Positions 1 through 9,051 of a stretch of DNA of 64,000 nt are shown here, piece after piece. Origin of the DNA: Synechococcus sp. HK05 (GTDB taxonomy: Bacteria > Cyanobacteriota > Cyanobacteriia > PCC-6307 > Cyanobiaceae); the NCBI RefSeq assembly GCF_019104765.1, contig NZ_JAHRXJ010000009.1, positions 62,001 through 126,000 on the forward strand, in the 5' to 3' direction. The notes under the pieces are model-generated. The model was not told the DNA's origin, did no database searches, and saw only the letters and a list, made by a program, of their open reading frames with translations. Position 1 is the first letter of the stretch. Each line of letters opens with the position of its first letter. The position numbers were made by a program, and so were the translations under genes.

Positions 1-370
1 GCGCCACCGCACCCCGCACCGGTCGCAGCTCGCCTCCCAACCCCAGCTCGCCGGCGCACCAGATCCCCTCCAGCTGGCTCGGATCGAGCTGGCCACTGGC
101 GGCCAGCACCGCCAGGGCGATCGGAAGATCAAAAGCTGGCCCCTCCTTGCGGAGGTCGGCGGGGGCCAGGTTCACGATCACCCGGGTGAGGGGCATGCGC
201 AGCTGGCTGTTGCGGATGGCGGCCCGCACCCGCTGGCGCGACTCCTGCACCGCCGCATCCGCCAAGCCCACCACCTGAAGCCCCGGAAGACCGGGGGCAA
301 TGTCCACCTCCACGGCCACGGCCCGGGCCTCAAGCCCCACCAGGGCCGCACCGCTGCATCGTGCCAACAT
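1..370 (-). CDS. comM: ComM/YifB-family Mg-chelatase-like AAA+ ATPase (N-terminal part)
   Basis: The minus-strand frame starts at the ATG at 370-368 and runs off the window, giving the first 123 residues. The start MLARCSGAALVGLEARAV, then GLPGLQVVGLADAAVQESR and LTRVIVNLAPADLRKEG, is the N-terminal subdomain of the ComM/YifB family, which acts in branch migration during natural transformation in other bacteria. The AAA+ core with Walker motifs lies beyond the edge and cannot be checked. It diverges from the HIT gene across 74 bp. Confidence 0.9.
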   Translation of the reverse strand, partial: MLARCSGAALVGLEARAVAVEVDIAPGLPGLQVVGLADAAVQESRQRVRAAIRNSQLRMPLTRVIVNLAPADLRKEGPAFDLPIALAVLAASGQLDPSQLEGIWCAGELGLGGELRPVRGAVA

Positions 371-444
371 CGGGCTCTCGGAAACGTGCAGTGGTGAAGT
401 GCCACCGCTGTTTCATCGCTGCCCTCCTCTCACGCCCTCTCTTG

Positions 445-807
445 ATGGCCGACTCCGCTGCCGCCGCGCCGAATGACACGATCTTCGGCCGCATCCTGCG
501 CGGTGAGATCCCCTGTGATCAGGTGTATGCCGATGAGCAATGCCTCGCCTTTCGCGACGTGGCTCCCCAGGCGCCGGTGCACATTCTGGTGATTCCGCGG
601 GAGCACGTGGTGAACCTGGCGGAGGCGGGTGAGCAGCACCAGGCGCTGCTGGGCCACCTGCTGCTGGTGGCGGCGAAGGTGGCCCGAGAGCAGGGCCTGG
701 AGGGATTCCGCACCGTGATCAACAGCGGCGCCGAGGCGGGGCAGACCGTGTTCCACTTGCACGTGCATGTGATCGGTGGTCGCCCGCTGGCCTGGCCGCC
801 GGGCTGA
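445..807 (+). CDS. HIT-family (histidine triad) nucleotide-binding protein
   Basis: A 120-residue protein with the family's usual length. The histidine triad HLHVHV is at about residues 104-109 and the N-terminal half has the typical IFGRILRGEIPCDQVY segment. HinT-type proteins hydrolyse purine nucleoside phosphoramidates. The ATG at 445 is chosen because homology begins there; the frame is open to 361 but that extension overlaps the divergent comM start region and does not look like protein. Cytosolic, monocistronic, ending 38 bp before the ABC transporter. Confidence 0.93.
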   Translation: MADSAAAAPNDTIFGRILRGEIPCDQVYADEQCLAFRDVAPQAPVHILVIPREHVVNLAEAGEQHQALLGHLLLVAAKVAREQGLEGFRTVINSGAEAGQTVFHLHVHVIGGRPLAWPPG

Positions 808-845
808 CCCTGAACCGGTGAGAATGGCGGCATCTGAACGCCGTC

Positions 846-2831
846 ATGAACCCCCTGCAGGCCTTCCGCAGTCAGCTCGGCAAGCTGCGGCGCCTCGCCC
901 AGCCCTATTTCCTGCCGGTGGAAGACACCAGCGGCTGGCAATTTCTGCTGCTCATCGTCGCCATGCTGGCGGTGGTGGTGGGCACCACCCTGCTGCTGCT
1001 GACGGGGGCGGTAGCCGTCAGTGGTGCGCTGATTCCGGAGCTGCAAGCCCGCTTCCTGCCTGGGATTCCCCAGCAGGTGGAGGCCATCTGGTCGGGGCCG
1101 GTGGGTCTGGTGGTGATGGTTCTGTTTGCGGCGAGCCTGGGCTGTTTTGGCGTGTTTCGCGGCAAGCTGCGTCAGGGCCGCTGGCTGCCCTGGCTGCTGC
1201 TCGGGGTGATCACGCTGCTGATCCTGGTGATCAACGGCATCAACGTGGGCATCAGCTTTGTCGCGCGCAATATTGAGAATGCTCTGGTGGCCTATCAGGC
1301 TGATCAGTTCTGGCAGATTGTTGCCATCTATGCCTTCTGTCTGGTGTTGGCTTTGCCGATCCGGGCGCTTCAGAGCTATCTGATTCCGCGGCTGGGTCTG
1401 CTGTGGCGTGAATGGTTGAGTGGGCGCTTGCTAACCCGCTATTTATCTAATCGTGTTTACTACGTTCTTAATCCAAACGATGAAGCGGCTGAGGAAATTG
1501 ATAATCCCGACCAGCGGATTTCCCAAGACGCGGCCAGTTTCACCGGTACTAGCCTGAGCGTCACGGTTGAGATTGTTTCGGCGCTGCTCACCTTTGTGAG
1601 CTTCATTCTGGTGCTCTGGTCGATCAGCTCCAAGCTGGCGCTGTGGCTGTTGATTTATTCCCTGGCCGGTACGGCTGTGATCGTGTTCGCCAGCCGCAAG
1701 CTGGTAGCCCTGAATTACGACCAACTGCGTCTAGAGGCCGATTTCCGCTACGGCCTGGTGCACATCCGTGACAACGCCGAATCGATCGCCTTCTACCGCG
1801 GTGAACAGCAAGAGTCGCGTGAGGCGGAGCGTCGGCTTGGTGGAGCGATCCGCAATTACAACAAACTGATTGTCTGGGAGGCGCTGATCAGTGTGATTCA
1901 GCGCTCATACGACTACTTCTCCCGCTTCTTGCCCTGGTTGGTGATCGCGCCGATCTACTTCGCCAAAGAAGTGGATTTTGGGGTGTTCGGTCAGGCCAGT
2001 ATTGCTTTTTCTCAGGTGTTGTTCTCGGTGAGCTACATCGTGAACAACATCGATCGCCTGGCGGCGTTCTCCGCCTCGATCAGTCGACTGGAAGGGTTCC
2101 AGGGCAAGGTGGAAGCGATCAGTCGCTCAGAAGCGCAGCGCGATCTGCTGGCTGACGAGGGATCGGCTACCTCTCAATCGCTGCTGGTGCGGCATGTGGA
2201 TCTGGTGCCCCCGGGCAGTGATCGCCGCCTGATTCACGACCTCAGCTTGGAGGTGGGTGCCGACCAGCGCGTGCTCGTGGTGGGGCCAAGCGGTTGCGGT
2301 AAAACCTCGTTCCTGCGCTTGGTGAGTGGTCTCTGGCCTCCTGCTGCCGGTGAGGTGGAGCGCCCGCCCCTCTCTGAGTTGCTGTTCATTCCCCAGAAGC
2401 CCTACATGCTCTTGGGCAGCCTGCGGGAGCAGCTCTGTTACCCCCAGGATCCGCAGCGCTTCAGCGATGAGCATCTGCGCAGCGTGCTCGAGGAGGTGCG
2501 CCTCGGCGCCCTGGTGCAGCGCTACCCCGACTTCGACATCAAGCAGGACTGGCCCCGTCTGCTCTCCCTGGGAGAGCAACAGCGCCTGGCCTTCGCCCGT
2601 CTGTTGCTCAATTCACCGCGCTTCGTGGTGCTCGATGAGGCCACCAGTGCTCTGGATGTGAGCACGGAAGAGCACCTCTATGCGCTGCTCACCCAGCGGG
2701 AGATGGCTTTCGTGAGCGTGGGACACCGGCCCACGCTCAAGGCTTTCCACAACGTGGTGCTCGAGCTGGATGGGCAGGGCGGCTGGAAGCTGATGCCCGC
2801 CACCAGCTATACCTTCAACTCCGGCGTCTGA
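846..2831 (+). CDS. ABC transporter, fused permease and ATPase (ABCD/SbmA-BacA-like)
   Basis: A 661-residue half-transporter. The N-terminal ~400 residues contain several membrane segments and resemble the ABC_membrane_2 type found in peroxisomal ABCD proteins and bacterial YddA/SbmA relatives. The C-terminal nucleotide-binding domain has Walker A GPSGCGKTS (480-488), the signature LSLGEQQR (573-580) and Walker B/D-loop VVLDEATSALD. It probably works as a homodimer; the substrate cannot be read from sequence. The Hli gene follows after only 6 bp, so the two are probably co-transcribed. Confidence 0.9.
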   Translation: MNPLQAFRSQLGKLRRLAQPYFLPVEDTSGWQFLLLIVAMLAVVVGTTLLLLTGAVAVSGALIPELQARFLPGIPQQVEAIWSGPVGLVVMVLFAASLGCFGVFRGKLRQGRWLPWLLLGVITLLILVINGINVGISFVARNIENALVAYQADQFWQIVAIYAFCLVLALPIRALQSYLIPRLGLLWREWLSGRLLTRYLSNRVYYVLNPNDEAAEEIDNPDQRISQDAASFTGTSLSVTVEIVSALLTFVSFILVLWSISSKLALWLLIYSLAGTAVIVFASRKLVALNYDQLRLEADFRYGLVHIRDNAESIAFYRGEQQESREAERRLGGAIRNYNKLIVWEALISVIQRSYDYFSRFLPWLVIAPIYFAKEVDFGVFGQASIAFSQVLFSVSYIVNNIDRLAAFSASISRLEGFQGKVEAISRSEAQRDLLADEGSATSQSLLVRHVDLVPPGSDRRLIHDLSLEVGADQRVLVVGPSGCGKTSFLRLVSGLWPPAAGEVERPPLSELLFIPQKPYMLLGSLREQLCYPQDPQRFSDEHLRSVLEEVRLGALVQRYPDFDIKQDWPRLLSLGEQQRLAFARLLLNSPRFVVLDEATSALDVSTEEHLYALLTQREMAFVSVGHRPTLKAFHNVVLELDGQGGWKLMPATSYTFNSGV

Positions 2832-2837
2832 TCTGCG

Positions 2838-3038
2838 ATGACCACCTCCCCCGAGACCGAGGCCACCAGCGCCATTCCCGCCACTAGCGCCACCACCAAC
2901 GACGTGCCCGCCTTTGGCTGGAGCGGTTATGCCGAGCGGGTGAATGGCCGCTTCGCGATGGTGGGCTTTGCGGCGATCCTGCTGGTGGAGGCCATCAGCG
3001 GCGATACCTTCCTGCGCTGGGCCGGTTTCGTCGGCTGA
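2838..3038 (+). CDS. High-light-inducible (Hli/Scp) chlorophyll-binding protein
   Basis: A 66-residue protein with one transmembrane helix carrying the Hli motif ERVNGRFAMVGFAA, the conserved Glu-x-x-Asn-Gly-Arg helix of the chlorophyll a/b-binding superfamily. Hli proteins sit in the thylakoid membrane, bind chlorophyll and carotenoid, and protect photosystem assembly under light stress. The first ~28 residues are Thr/Ser/Ala-rich and low complexity. It starts 6 bp after the ABC transporter stop, suggesting one transcript. Confidence 0.93.
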   Translation: MTTSPETEATSAIPATSATTNDVPAFGWSGYAERVNGRFAMVGFAAILLVEAISGDTFLRWAGFVG

Positions 3039-3056
3039 TGGGCCAGCAGGCCTGGC

Positions 3057-3551
3057 TCAGGGCAGCTCCAGCAGATCCACCTGCCACAAGCCCCCACGGC
3101 TCACCTCCACCGCGAGCACGCGTCCATCAGCACTGAGGCTCACCCGCTGTGGCACCCCCGCCGGTTCGATGGGCACGATCTGTGAGGCCTGCAGGGAGCG
3201 CCGGTGCAAGACCAGCTCGCTGCGGTCATCCCGTTGGCGCACCAAGGCGAGGTGCTCGCCCCGTTGATCCACCGCCACATGGATGGGCAAACTGTCTGCG
3301 CGGTTGAGACCGGGGAGTGGCACCGGCACGTTGCGGCGGCGATCGATCAACTGCACTTGTGCGCGGCTGCCGGCGCGGCTGGTGATCAGGGCCAGCCAGT
3401 TGCTGCTCAGGGAAGGGCTCTGGCTTTCGCCCAGGCGATTGAGCGGTTGATTGAGCCCCTGGATTGGCCGGATCCCCGCCTGGCAGCCCGTCAGCAGCAG
3501 GCTGAGCAGGCTGCCGCTGAGGCCTGTCGCTAGCGGAGGCCGCCAGCTCAT
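3057..3551 (-). CDS. Lipoprotein with TolB-like (beta-propeller) repeats
   Basis: A 164-residue exported protein. It starts at the ATG at 3551 with a signal peptide ending in the lipobox LLLTGC, so it should be lipid-anchored. Downstream are short repeats such as IHVAVDQRGEHLALVRQ and VSLSADGRVLAVEVSRGG, which resemble WD40/TolB blades. The start overlaps the end of the upstream paralogue by 4 bp. The two proteins are alike in plan and probably arose by duplication. Function unknown; a periplasmic or thylakoid-lumen scaffold is only a guess. Confidence 0.75.
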   Translation of the reverse strand: MSWRPPLATGLSGSLLSLLLTGCQAGIRPIQGLNQPLNRLGESQSPSLSSNWLALITSRAGSRAQVQLIDRRRNVPVPLPGLNRADSLPIHVAVDQRGEHLALVRQRDDRSELVLHRRSLQASQIVPIEPAGVPQRVSLSADGRVLAVEVSRGGLWQVDLLELP

Positions 3552-4183
3552 GGCTGCTCCGGGCCTCCGCCGCTCTCGCGCAAGCCAGGGGCGCGATCGG
3601 GTTCGAGCAGACCCGTGAGGCTGAACACCTGGATTCTGCGGCTGCCGCCCTGAATCAGCTCCAGGGCGATGCTCTGGCCATCGGGGGCCAGGCTCAACGA
3701 CTGGGGCTCCTGGCCGGCGGGCAACCACAGCGGGTGCTGCTGGCCGGTGGCTCGGTCTTCGATCACGGCCTGGCGCCGGCCGCCCTGCTGCACCAGCAGC
3801 GCCAGGTAGCGGCCGTTCCAGCTCAGCGCAGGAGCGCTATGGGGCTGGCGGTTGCGCAGATGCCGCAGCGGTAATTCACGGCCGCTGCGGCGTTCCTGAA
3901 GCAGCACGGTGGTGCGGCCGCCGCGGTCCACCAGGCTGGCCAGCAGGCGGCCGTCGCCGCTGAGGGCCGGCTGTTCACGCGACTCAACCCCAAGACCGCC
4001 CGGCAGCACAGGCTGACGCCGAAAGGGCATCCAGCTGCAACCGCTCACGCCGAAGAGAACGAGCGCCGTCGCGATGAGGAGGCGCTCAGTCGTCGAAGCG
4101 GGAGCTGTTGTCGCGTGGGCTGGGCGAGCTGCCGCTGGGGCCGCTGCTGCGGCTGGAGGGAGGAACGGGGCGGAATTCGGCAT
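3548..4183 (-). CDS. Lipoprotein with TolB-like (beta-propeller) repeats, paralogue of the next gene
   Basis: A frame of 211 residues. Residues ~34-49 form a hydrophobic signal segment ending in a lipobox-like FGVSGC (Cys49). After it come TolB/WD40-like blades: PALSGDGRLLASLVDRGG, PALSWNGRYLALLVQQGG and LSLAPDGQSIALELIQGG. The only ATG gives ~33 Ala/Pro-rich residues before the signal and lies 98 bp inside ycf66. There is no in-frame ATG, GTG or TTG nearer the signal, so the true start is uncertain. Probably in one operon with ycf66 and the downstream lipoprotein. Confidence 0.7.
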   Translation of the reverse strand: MPNSAPFLPPAAAAAPAAARPAHATTAPASTTERLLIATALVLFGVSGCSWMPFRRQPVLPGGLGVESREQPALSGDGRLLASLVDRGGRTTVLLQERRSGRELPLRHLRNRQPHSAPALSWNGRYLALLVQQGGRRQAVIEDRATGQQHPLWLPAGQEPQSLSLAPDGQSIALELIQGGSRRIQVFSLTGLLEPDRAPGLRESGGGPEQP

Positions 4184-4964
4184 CGCTCACGCCGGAGTCG
4201 CTGGCGCTGCTGGAGGCGGCGGAGGCTTGGCTGCCCTGGGGGCGATAAGGCGTGCCTTCGGGGCGGTCGCTCGGACCTGGCCGGCGGCTGGAGCGGGGCA
4301 TGGGCTCGTTGGCGGCTGCTGGGCGGCTGCCGCGGCGGCTCTCATCGCGCTCCTGGCGTCGGGCGCCGAATTCACGGCTGGGACCCTCGCTGGGGGCACT
4401 GCCGGCGCGATAGCGGCTTGCAGCCGGAGGGGCTTCGCGCCGTTCGCTGCGACCATCCCACTCGTCGCGGGAGGCGGCGCGCTCAGGGATGGCGGCACGG
4501 GCAGGAGCTCGGCGGGGCCGGTAGAGGTCGTCCTCCTCGCGTTCGCTGAAGCCCTCCTCGCGGGAGCGGATGCGGCGACGCAGCGGTTGTGGTTCATCGA
4601 AGCGATCCACGTCGTCACGCCAGTCGCGTCCGCCACCCATGCGGGGTTTGGGCAGCGGTTCGTCGTCATCGAAAAACGACGAGCGCCGGGCCTGCTCGGT
4701 GGTCACGCCCCGGAGCCGCACGCTTTCGTAGCCGAAAAAGACGGTGGTGGCGGCGAGCAGGAACTGACCGAACTGCAGGATCGGGTCGAGGCGCCAGCCC
4801 TGGAAAAACAAAATGCCGCCGCAGAGCAAGCCCACGGCGGCGAAAAACACGTCGTAATCGCGGGCCAGGGCGGGCTTGAAGCTCCTCATGAAATAGAGGA
4901 GGGCGCCGCCAACGGCCAACACGATCCCAACAATGCTGGCCCAATTCAGGCTGGCGTTGACCAC
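4086..4964 (-). CDS. ycf66: Ycf66 family membrane protein
   Basis: A 292-residue protein. Three hydrophobic segments (about 8-25, 37-55 and 64-80) are followed by a long polar, Arg/Ser/Pro-rich tail that contains the YRPR motif (148-151) and a related YRPQ. This layout is that of Ycf66, a cyanobacterial and plastid family of unknown function. The tail is low complexity and probably disordered. Its 3' end overlaps the following lipoprotein gene by 98 bp in another frame. Confidence 0.85.
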   Translation of the reverse strand: MVNASLNWASIVGIVLAVGGALLYFMRSFKPALARDYDVFFAAVGLLCGGILFFQGWRLDPILQFGQFLLAATTVFFGYESVRLRGVTTEQARRSSFFDDDEPLPKPRMGGGRDWRDDVDRFDEPQPLRRRIRSREEGFSEREEDDLYRPRRAPARAAIPERAASRDEWDGRSERREAPPAASRYRAGSAPSEGPSREFGARRQERDESRRGSRPAAANEPMPRSSRRPGPSDRPEGTPYRPQGSQASAASSSASDSGVSDAEFRPVPPSSRSSGPSGSSPSPRDNSSRFDD

Positions 4965-5039
4965 GGATCGCAGCTCCCTTTCAGGCCACTGTAGGGCGGG
5001 AGTCGAGAGCGGTTTGGAGAACGCTGGCCGGGGCTGCGA

Positions 5040-5162
5040 TCAGAGCTTGCGGTCGACGCGGTCGTTCTGGCTGATCAGGATCACCGCGATGGTGATGGGG
5101 ATGACCACGATCACCGCGCCCCACACGAGGCTGCTCAGGAAGTTGGCGAGGGAGGGGGTCAT
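5040..5162 (-). CDS. psbX: Photosystem II protein PsbX
   Basis: A 40-residue protein read directly from the minus strand: ATG at 5162-5160, stop TGA at 5042-5040. It begins [20 protein letters not shown], has one membrane helix (about 12-30) and ends [10 protein letters not shown], matching cyanobacterial PsbX in length and sequence. PsbX is a small peripheral subunit of photosystem II near cytochrome b559 that affects quinone turnover. It sits alone between ycf66 and the divergent yggT. Confidence 0.93.
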   Translation of the reverse strand: MTPSLANFLSSLVWGAVIVVIPITIAVILISQNDRVDRKL

Positions 5163-5266
5163 GGCTGTGACGAATCCGCCCGGGATCCTAGGCAGCGATG
5201 GCCGCTTCCTACGATCCAGGCACTGCTGCTTAGAGCTTTGTGACGGGGAGCCTTGCCACGGCGGGA

Positions 5267-5620
5267 ATGGAGCAGGCGGCGCCAGCAGGGGCCGACACCC
5301 TGGCGCTGCTGCGGCAGGTGCTGCCCCCGGTGCATCTGGTGCTGGGGTTGCTGCTGTCGGCCTGGACGCTGCTGTTCCTGTTCCGCATCGTGCTCACCTG
5401 GTACCCGCAGGTGGATCTCTCCCAGGGGATCTGGCGCGTGGTCGCCGTCCCCACCGAACCGTTGTTGGCGTTCACCCGGCGCCTGATCGCGCCGATCGGT
5501 GGCGTGGATGTCACCCCCGTGATCTGGTTGGGGCTGATCAGCCTGGTGCGTGAACTGTTGGTGGGTCAGCAGGGCCTGATCACCCAGGTGATGATTCGCG
5601 CGAGCGTGATTCCTGCTTAG
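5267..5620 (+). CDS. YggT family membrane protein
   Basis: A 117-residue protein from the ATG at 5267. It has a long hydrophobic segment ([20 protein letters not shown]) followed by the YggT hallmark LTWYP, then [25 protein letters not shown] and a second hydrophobic helix. YggT/Ycf19 proteins have been linked to thylakoid and nucleoid organisation and osmotic tolerance. A GTG at 5240 in frame would add nine residues but lacks a convincing ribosome site; GGCGGGA precedes the ATG. The stop overlaps the convergent accC stop by 4 bp. Confidence 0.87.
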   Translation: MEQAAPAGADTLALLRQVLPPVHLVLGLLLSAWTLLFLFRIVLTWYPQVDLSQGIWRVVAVPTEPLLAFTRRLIAPIGGVDVTPVIWLGLISLVRELLVGQQGLITQVMIRASVIPA

Positions 5621-6969
5621 GCAGGGGGCAGCATCTCCTGCTCCACGAATTTGGTGTGCACATCGCCGGCCTGGAATTCAGGCCGGTCGAGCAGTTGCAG
5701 ATGGAAATCGATCGTGGTGGGAATGCCCGTGACGGCGCATTCCGAGAGGGCACGGCGCAGGCGCTTGAGCGCGTGGTTGCGGTCGGTGCCCCACACAATC
5801 AGTTTGCCGATCAGAGAGTCGTAGAAGGGCGGGATCTCATAGCCCGTGTACACGTGGCTGTCGAAGCGCACGCCGGGCCCCCCTGGCGGTAGCCAGCCGG
5901 TGATCTTGCCGGGGGCAGGGCGGAAGTTCTGGCGCGGGTCTTCGGCGTTGATGCGCACCTCGATGGCGTGGCCGGTGAGCTTGATCTCGTCTTGGCGCAC
6001 AGAGATCGGCTCGCCGCCAGCGATGCGCAGCTGCTCCGCGATTAGGTCGACGCCTGTCACCATTTCGGTGACGGGGTGCTCCACCTGGATGCGGGTGTTC
6101 ATCTCCATGAAATAGAAGTTGCCGGTGCGGTCCACCAGAAACTCCACCGTGCCCGCGCCCTCGTAGCCGATGGTGCGGGCGGCGGCCACCGCCGCATCAC
6201 CCATCTGGCGGCGGAGGTCGGCATTGATCGCCACGCTGGGGGCTTCTTCCAGCAGCTTCTGGTGGCGGCGCTGAATCGAGCAGTCGCGCTCGCCCACGTG
6301 CACCACGTTGCCGTGGCGATCGGCCAGCACCTGCACCTCCACGTGCCGGGGCCGGTCGATGAATTTCTCCATGTAGAGCCCCGGGTTGCCGAAGGCGGCT
6401 TCCGCTTCGCCCTGGGCGGCCTTGAACAGGTTGTCGAGCTGATCGGCGCTCGGCACCAGGCGCATGCCCCGACCACCGCCGCCGGCGGTGGCCTTGATCA
6501 TGACGGGGTAGCCCATCGACTCGGCCAGGGTGCGGGCCTGATCCACGTTCTCCAGCAGGCCTTCGCTGCCGGGAATGGTGGGCACACCCACGCTCTGCAT
6601 CGTGGCCTTCGCCGTCGATTTATCGCCCATGGAGCGAATCGATTCCGGCGAGGGCCCCACGAAGGTGATGCCGTGGGCGGCGCAGATCTCAGCGAACTTG
6701 TCGTTCTCCGCCAGGAAGCCGTAGCCCGGGTGGATGGCATCGGCGCCGCGGGAGGTGGCGGCCGCCAGGATGTTGGGGATATTCAGGTAGCTCTTGCTGC
6801 TGGGCGCATCGCCGATGCACACCGCTTCATCGGCGAGCTGCACGTGCAGAGCGTTGCGATCCACCGTGCTGTACACCGCGACGGTGGGAATGCCGAGTTC
6901 GCGGCAGGTGCGCAAGATGCGCAGAGCGATTTCGCCACGGTTGGCGATCAGCAGTTTGCCGATGGGCAT
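5617..6969 (-). CDS. accC: Acetyl-CoA carboxylase biotin carboxylase subunit
   Basis: A 450-residue protein, full length for AccC. N-terminal [19 protein letters not shown], the ATP-grasp glycine-rich loop [32 protein letters not shown], and the catalytic [14 protein letters not shown] are all intact. It carboxylates biotin on AccB using ATP and bicarbonate, the first step of fatty-acid synthesis. No accB is adjacent. The 210 bp upstream, shared with tRNA-Leu, hold a perfect inverted repeat. Confidence 0.97.
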   Translation of the reverse strand: MPIGKLLIANRGEIALRILRTCRELGIPTVAVYSTVDRNALHVQLADEAVCIGDAPSSKSYLNIPNILAAATSRGADAIHPGYGFLAENDKFAEICAAHGITFVGPSPESIRSMGDKSTAKATMQSVGVPTIPGSEGLLENVDQARTLAESMGYPVMIKATAGGGGRGMRLVPSADQLDNLFKAAQGEAEAAFGNPGLYMEKFIDRPRHVEVQVLADRHGNVVHVGERDCSIQRRHQKLLEEAPSVAINADLRRQMGDAAVAAARTIGYEGAGTVEFLVDRTGNFYFMEMNTRIQVEHPVTEMVTGVDLIAEQLRIAGGEPISVRQDEIKLTGHAIEVRINAEDPRQNFRPAPGKITGWLPPGGPGVRFDSHVYTGYEIPPFYDSLIGKLIVWGTDRNHALKRLRRALSECAVTGIPTTIDFHLQLLDRPEFQAGDVHTKFVEQEMLPPA

Positions 6970-7065
6970 CCAGTGGCAGGCCGGCAGATCCGGCAGCGCA
7001 GGCCGCAGGGGACTGTATCAGTGCTCACCTGGCTGGATCGCGCCAGGCTGATGGGTATAGTTCCA

Positions 7066-7091
7066 GGGCAGTGCAGCAGCACTGTTTGCCC
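7066..7091. repeat. Inverted repeat between accC and tRNA-Leu
   Basis: CAGTGC (7069-7074), AGCA, GCACTG (7079-7084) form a perfect 6-bp stem with a 4-nt loop. Flanking GGG (7066-7068) and CCC (7089-7091) could extend it across a short bulge. A -10-like TATAGT lies just before it on the plus strand at 7056-7061. The element could be in the leader of the tRNA transcript or upstream of accC. No T-run follows on either side, so it is not an obvious terminator. Confidence 0.4.
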
Positions 7092-7178
7092 TCACGCCTG
7101 TTGATAAGGCCGTTCTGGCCCTTGCACAGACGACCAACACCGAGTTCGATCAGCGTTTGCTGCGATCTCAACAACCAC

Positions 7179-7260
7179 GCGGATGTGGTGGAATTGGTAG
7201 ACACGCACGTTTGAGGGGCGTGTGACTTCGGTCTTGCGAGTTCAAGTCTCGCCATCCGCA
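7179..7260 (+). tRNA. tRNA-Leu(GAG)
   Basis: 82 nt. The acceptor stem GCGGATG (7179-7185) pairs with CATCCGC before the discriminator A (7260). The anticodon stem CACGT/GCGTG encloses the loop TTGAGGG with anticodon GAG. A long variable arm typical of tRNA-Leu follows, then the T-arm with GTTCAAGTC. CCA is not encoded. The next coding frame starts only 30 nt downstream. Confidence 0.96.
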
Positions 7261-7289
7261 TTGCTCCACTCACCGATCGAGGCCAGCGT

Positions 7290-8603
7290 GTGACGCAGCT
7301 CGGCGGTTGTGTTGATCCCCTGAGTCCAGCCCGTTCCGGTGCGCCGGATGCGGCGATTGTCCTGGTGTGCAACGGTCCGGGTGAGCTCACCACGTGGGTG
7401 CGGCCTCTGGCTCAGCGCTTGCATCGGGAGCTGGCGATGCGCCCCCTGGATGCCCAGTCGCCCATGGCACTGCGGCTGGTGCTTGTGCCCTGCCCCAATG
7501 CCACGGGCAGCGAACACCGGGTCGCCCAGGACATGGGCCTGTTTGAGCGCATCCTGCCGGCGGCCCGCTTCTGGTGGCTGTTGCTGCGGCCCCGCCGCTA
7601 CGGCCCCTGGCCGGCCCGTGGGGTGGTGGTGTTTCTCGGCGGTGATCAGTTCTGGACGGTGCTGCTCTCGGCTCGCCTCGGCTATCGCCACATCACCTAT
7701 GCGGAGTGGGTGGCCCGCTGGCCCCGCTGGAACGATCGGATCGCAGTCATGGGCTCAGCGGCCGCTGATCGGCTGAGTGCCCGCTGGCAACCCCGCTGCC
7801 AGGTGGTGGGCGATCTGATGGCGGATCTCTCGGAATCAGCCCGCAGCGATCAGCCCCTGCCCGAGGGGGAATGGCTGGCGTTGATGCCGGGATCCAAGCG
7901 GGCCAAGTTGCAGGTGGGCATGCCCTTTTTGTTGGAGACGGCCGATCGTCTGGCCGGGCTGCGGCCCGGTTGCCGCTTCCTCTTGCCGGTGGCGCCCACC
8001 ACGAGCGTGCAGGAACTGCTGGCCTACGCCGGCGCAGCCAATCCGATTGCGGCGTTCTACGGCTCCGGCGAGCCGCAGCTGCTGCAGGGGGCTGAGGGGC
8101 CGCAACTCTGCACGCCCGCCGGCACACGCATTCACTTGGTGGAGCAGCAGCCGGCCCATGGGGTGCTGAGCCAATGCCGCTTAGCCCTCACCACCGTGGG
8201 CGCCAATACCGCTGAGCTGGGGGCCTTGGGGGTGCCGATGATTGTGCTGGTGCCCACGCAGCACCTGCACGTGATGCAGGCCTGGGATGGCGGGTTGGGG
8301 ATCCTGGCCCGTTTGCCGATCCTGCGCTGGTTGCTGGGGGCGGCCCTCACGGCCTGGCGGATGCGCCATCACGGCTTCCTGGCCTGGCCCAATATTTCGG
8401 CGGGCCGAGGGGTGGTGCCCGAGCGGGTGGGGGCGATCACGCCGGCTCAGATTGCTGAGGAAGCGGCCGATTGGTTGGCGCATCCGGAGCGTTTGGAGGG
8501 GATGCGCGATGACCTGCGCAGCCTGCGGGGCCAACCCGGCGCTGTGGCGGCCCTGGCGGGCATGGTGCGGGAGCTGCTGCCGCCAGCTGAGCGCGCTCTT
8601 TAG
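7290..8603 (+). CDS. Lipid-A-disaccharide synthase-related protein (LpxB-like glycosyltransferase)
   Basis: A 437-residue protein starting at a GTG. The N-terminal [19 protein letters not shown] and later [11 protein letters not shown] and [11 protein letters not shown] resemble the GT-B fold of LpxB. The C-terminal half has [21 protein letters not shown], the LpxB-like sugar-nucleotide-binding region. Picocyanobacteria carry such divergent relatives although their lipid A is atypical, so the acceptor is unknown. It begins 30 nt after tRNA-Leu and may share its transcript; msrB follows 28 bp downstream. Confidence 0.75.
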   Translation: MTQLGGCVDPLSPARSGAPDAAIVLVCNGPGELTTWVRPLAQRLHRELAMRPLDAQSPMALRLVLVPCPNATGSEHRVAQDMGLFERILPAARFWWLLLRPRRYGPWPARGVVVFLGGDQFWTVLLSARLGYRHITYAEWVARWPRWNDRIAVMGSAAADRLSARWQPRCQVVGDLMADLSESARSDQPLPEGEWLALMPGSKRAKLQVGMPFLLETADRLAGLRPGCRFLLPVAPTTSVQELLAYAGAANPIAAFYGSGEPQLLQGAEGPQLCTPAGTRIHLVEQQPAHGVLSQCRLALTTVGANTAELGALGVPMIVLVPTQHLHVMQAWDGGLGILARLPILRWLLGAALTAWRMRHHGFLAWPNISAGRGVVPERVGAITPAQIAEEAADWLAHPERLEGMRDDLRSLRGQPGAVAALAGMVRELLPPAERAL

Positions 8604-8631
8604 GTTGTGGGTCAGCCCATCTCCGCTTTGC

Positions 8632-9033
8632 ATGGCTTCCACGTCCCCCGCTGATCACGAGCAGTGGCGCGATCAGCTCAGCCCTGAGCAGTTCCAGGTG
8701 GCGCGCCTGGGGGGCACCGAGCGTGCGTTCACGGGCATCTATTGGGACAACAAGGCCAAGGGCATGTACCGCTGCGTGTGCTGCGGCAGTGAGCTGTTCA
8801 GCTCCGACACCAAATACGACTCCGGCAGCGGCTGGCCCAGCTTCTGGGAAGGTGTGAATCCCGAGGCGATCACCACCGTGGAAGACCGCAGCCATGGCAT
8901 GGTGCGCACCGAGATCAAGTGCGCCAAGTGCGATGCCCACCTGGGGCATGTGTTCAACGACGGTCCCAACCCCACAGGGCTGCGCTACTGCGTGAATTCG
9001 GCCTCGCTCAACTTCCAGCCCAAGCAGGGCTGA
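8632..9033 (+). CDS. msrB: Peptide-methionine (R)-S-oxide reductase
   Basis: A 133-residue protein of normal length. Zinc-binding Cys pairs Cys48/Cys51 and Cys97/Cys100 (CAKC), the SGSGWPSFW segment, GHVFNDGP and the catalytic Cys120 in [10 protein letters not shown] are all present. It reduces the R form of methionine sulfoxide in proteins. The frame stays open upstream, but the ATG at 8632 is where the family begins; the upstream part overlaps the preceding gene in another frame. Confidence 0.97.
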   Translation: MASTSPADHEQWRDQLSPEQFQVARLGGTERAFTGIYWDNKAKGMYRCVCCGSELFSSDTKYDSGSGWPSFWEGVNPEAITTVEDRSHGMVRTEIKCAKCDAHLGHVFNDGPNPTGLRYCVNSASLNFQPKQG

Positions 9034-9051
9034 TCGGGTTGCCCGCCGGCG

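Noticed and set aside
6076-7104. A 342-codon plus-strand frame opposite accC
   Set aside because: Antisense to a complete AccC and His/Ala/Gly-rich, without recognisable motifs.
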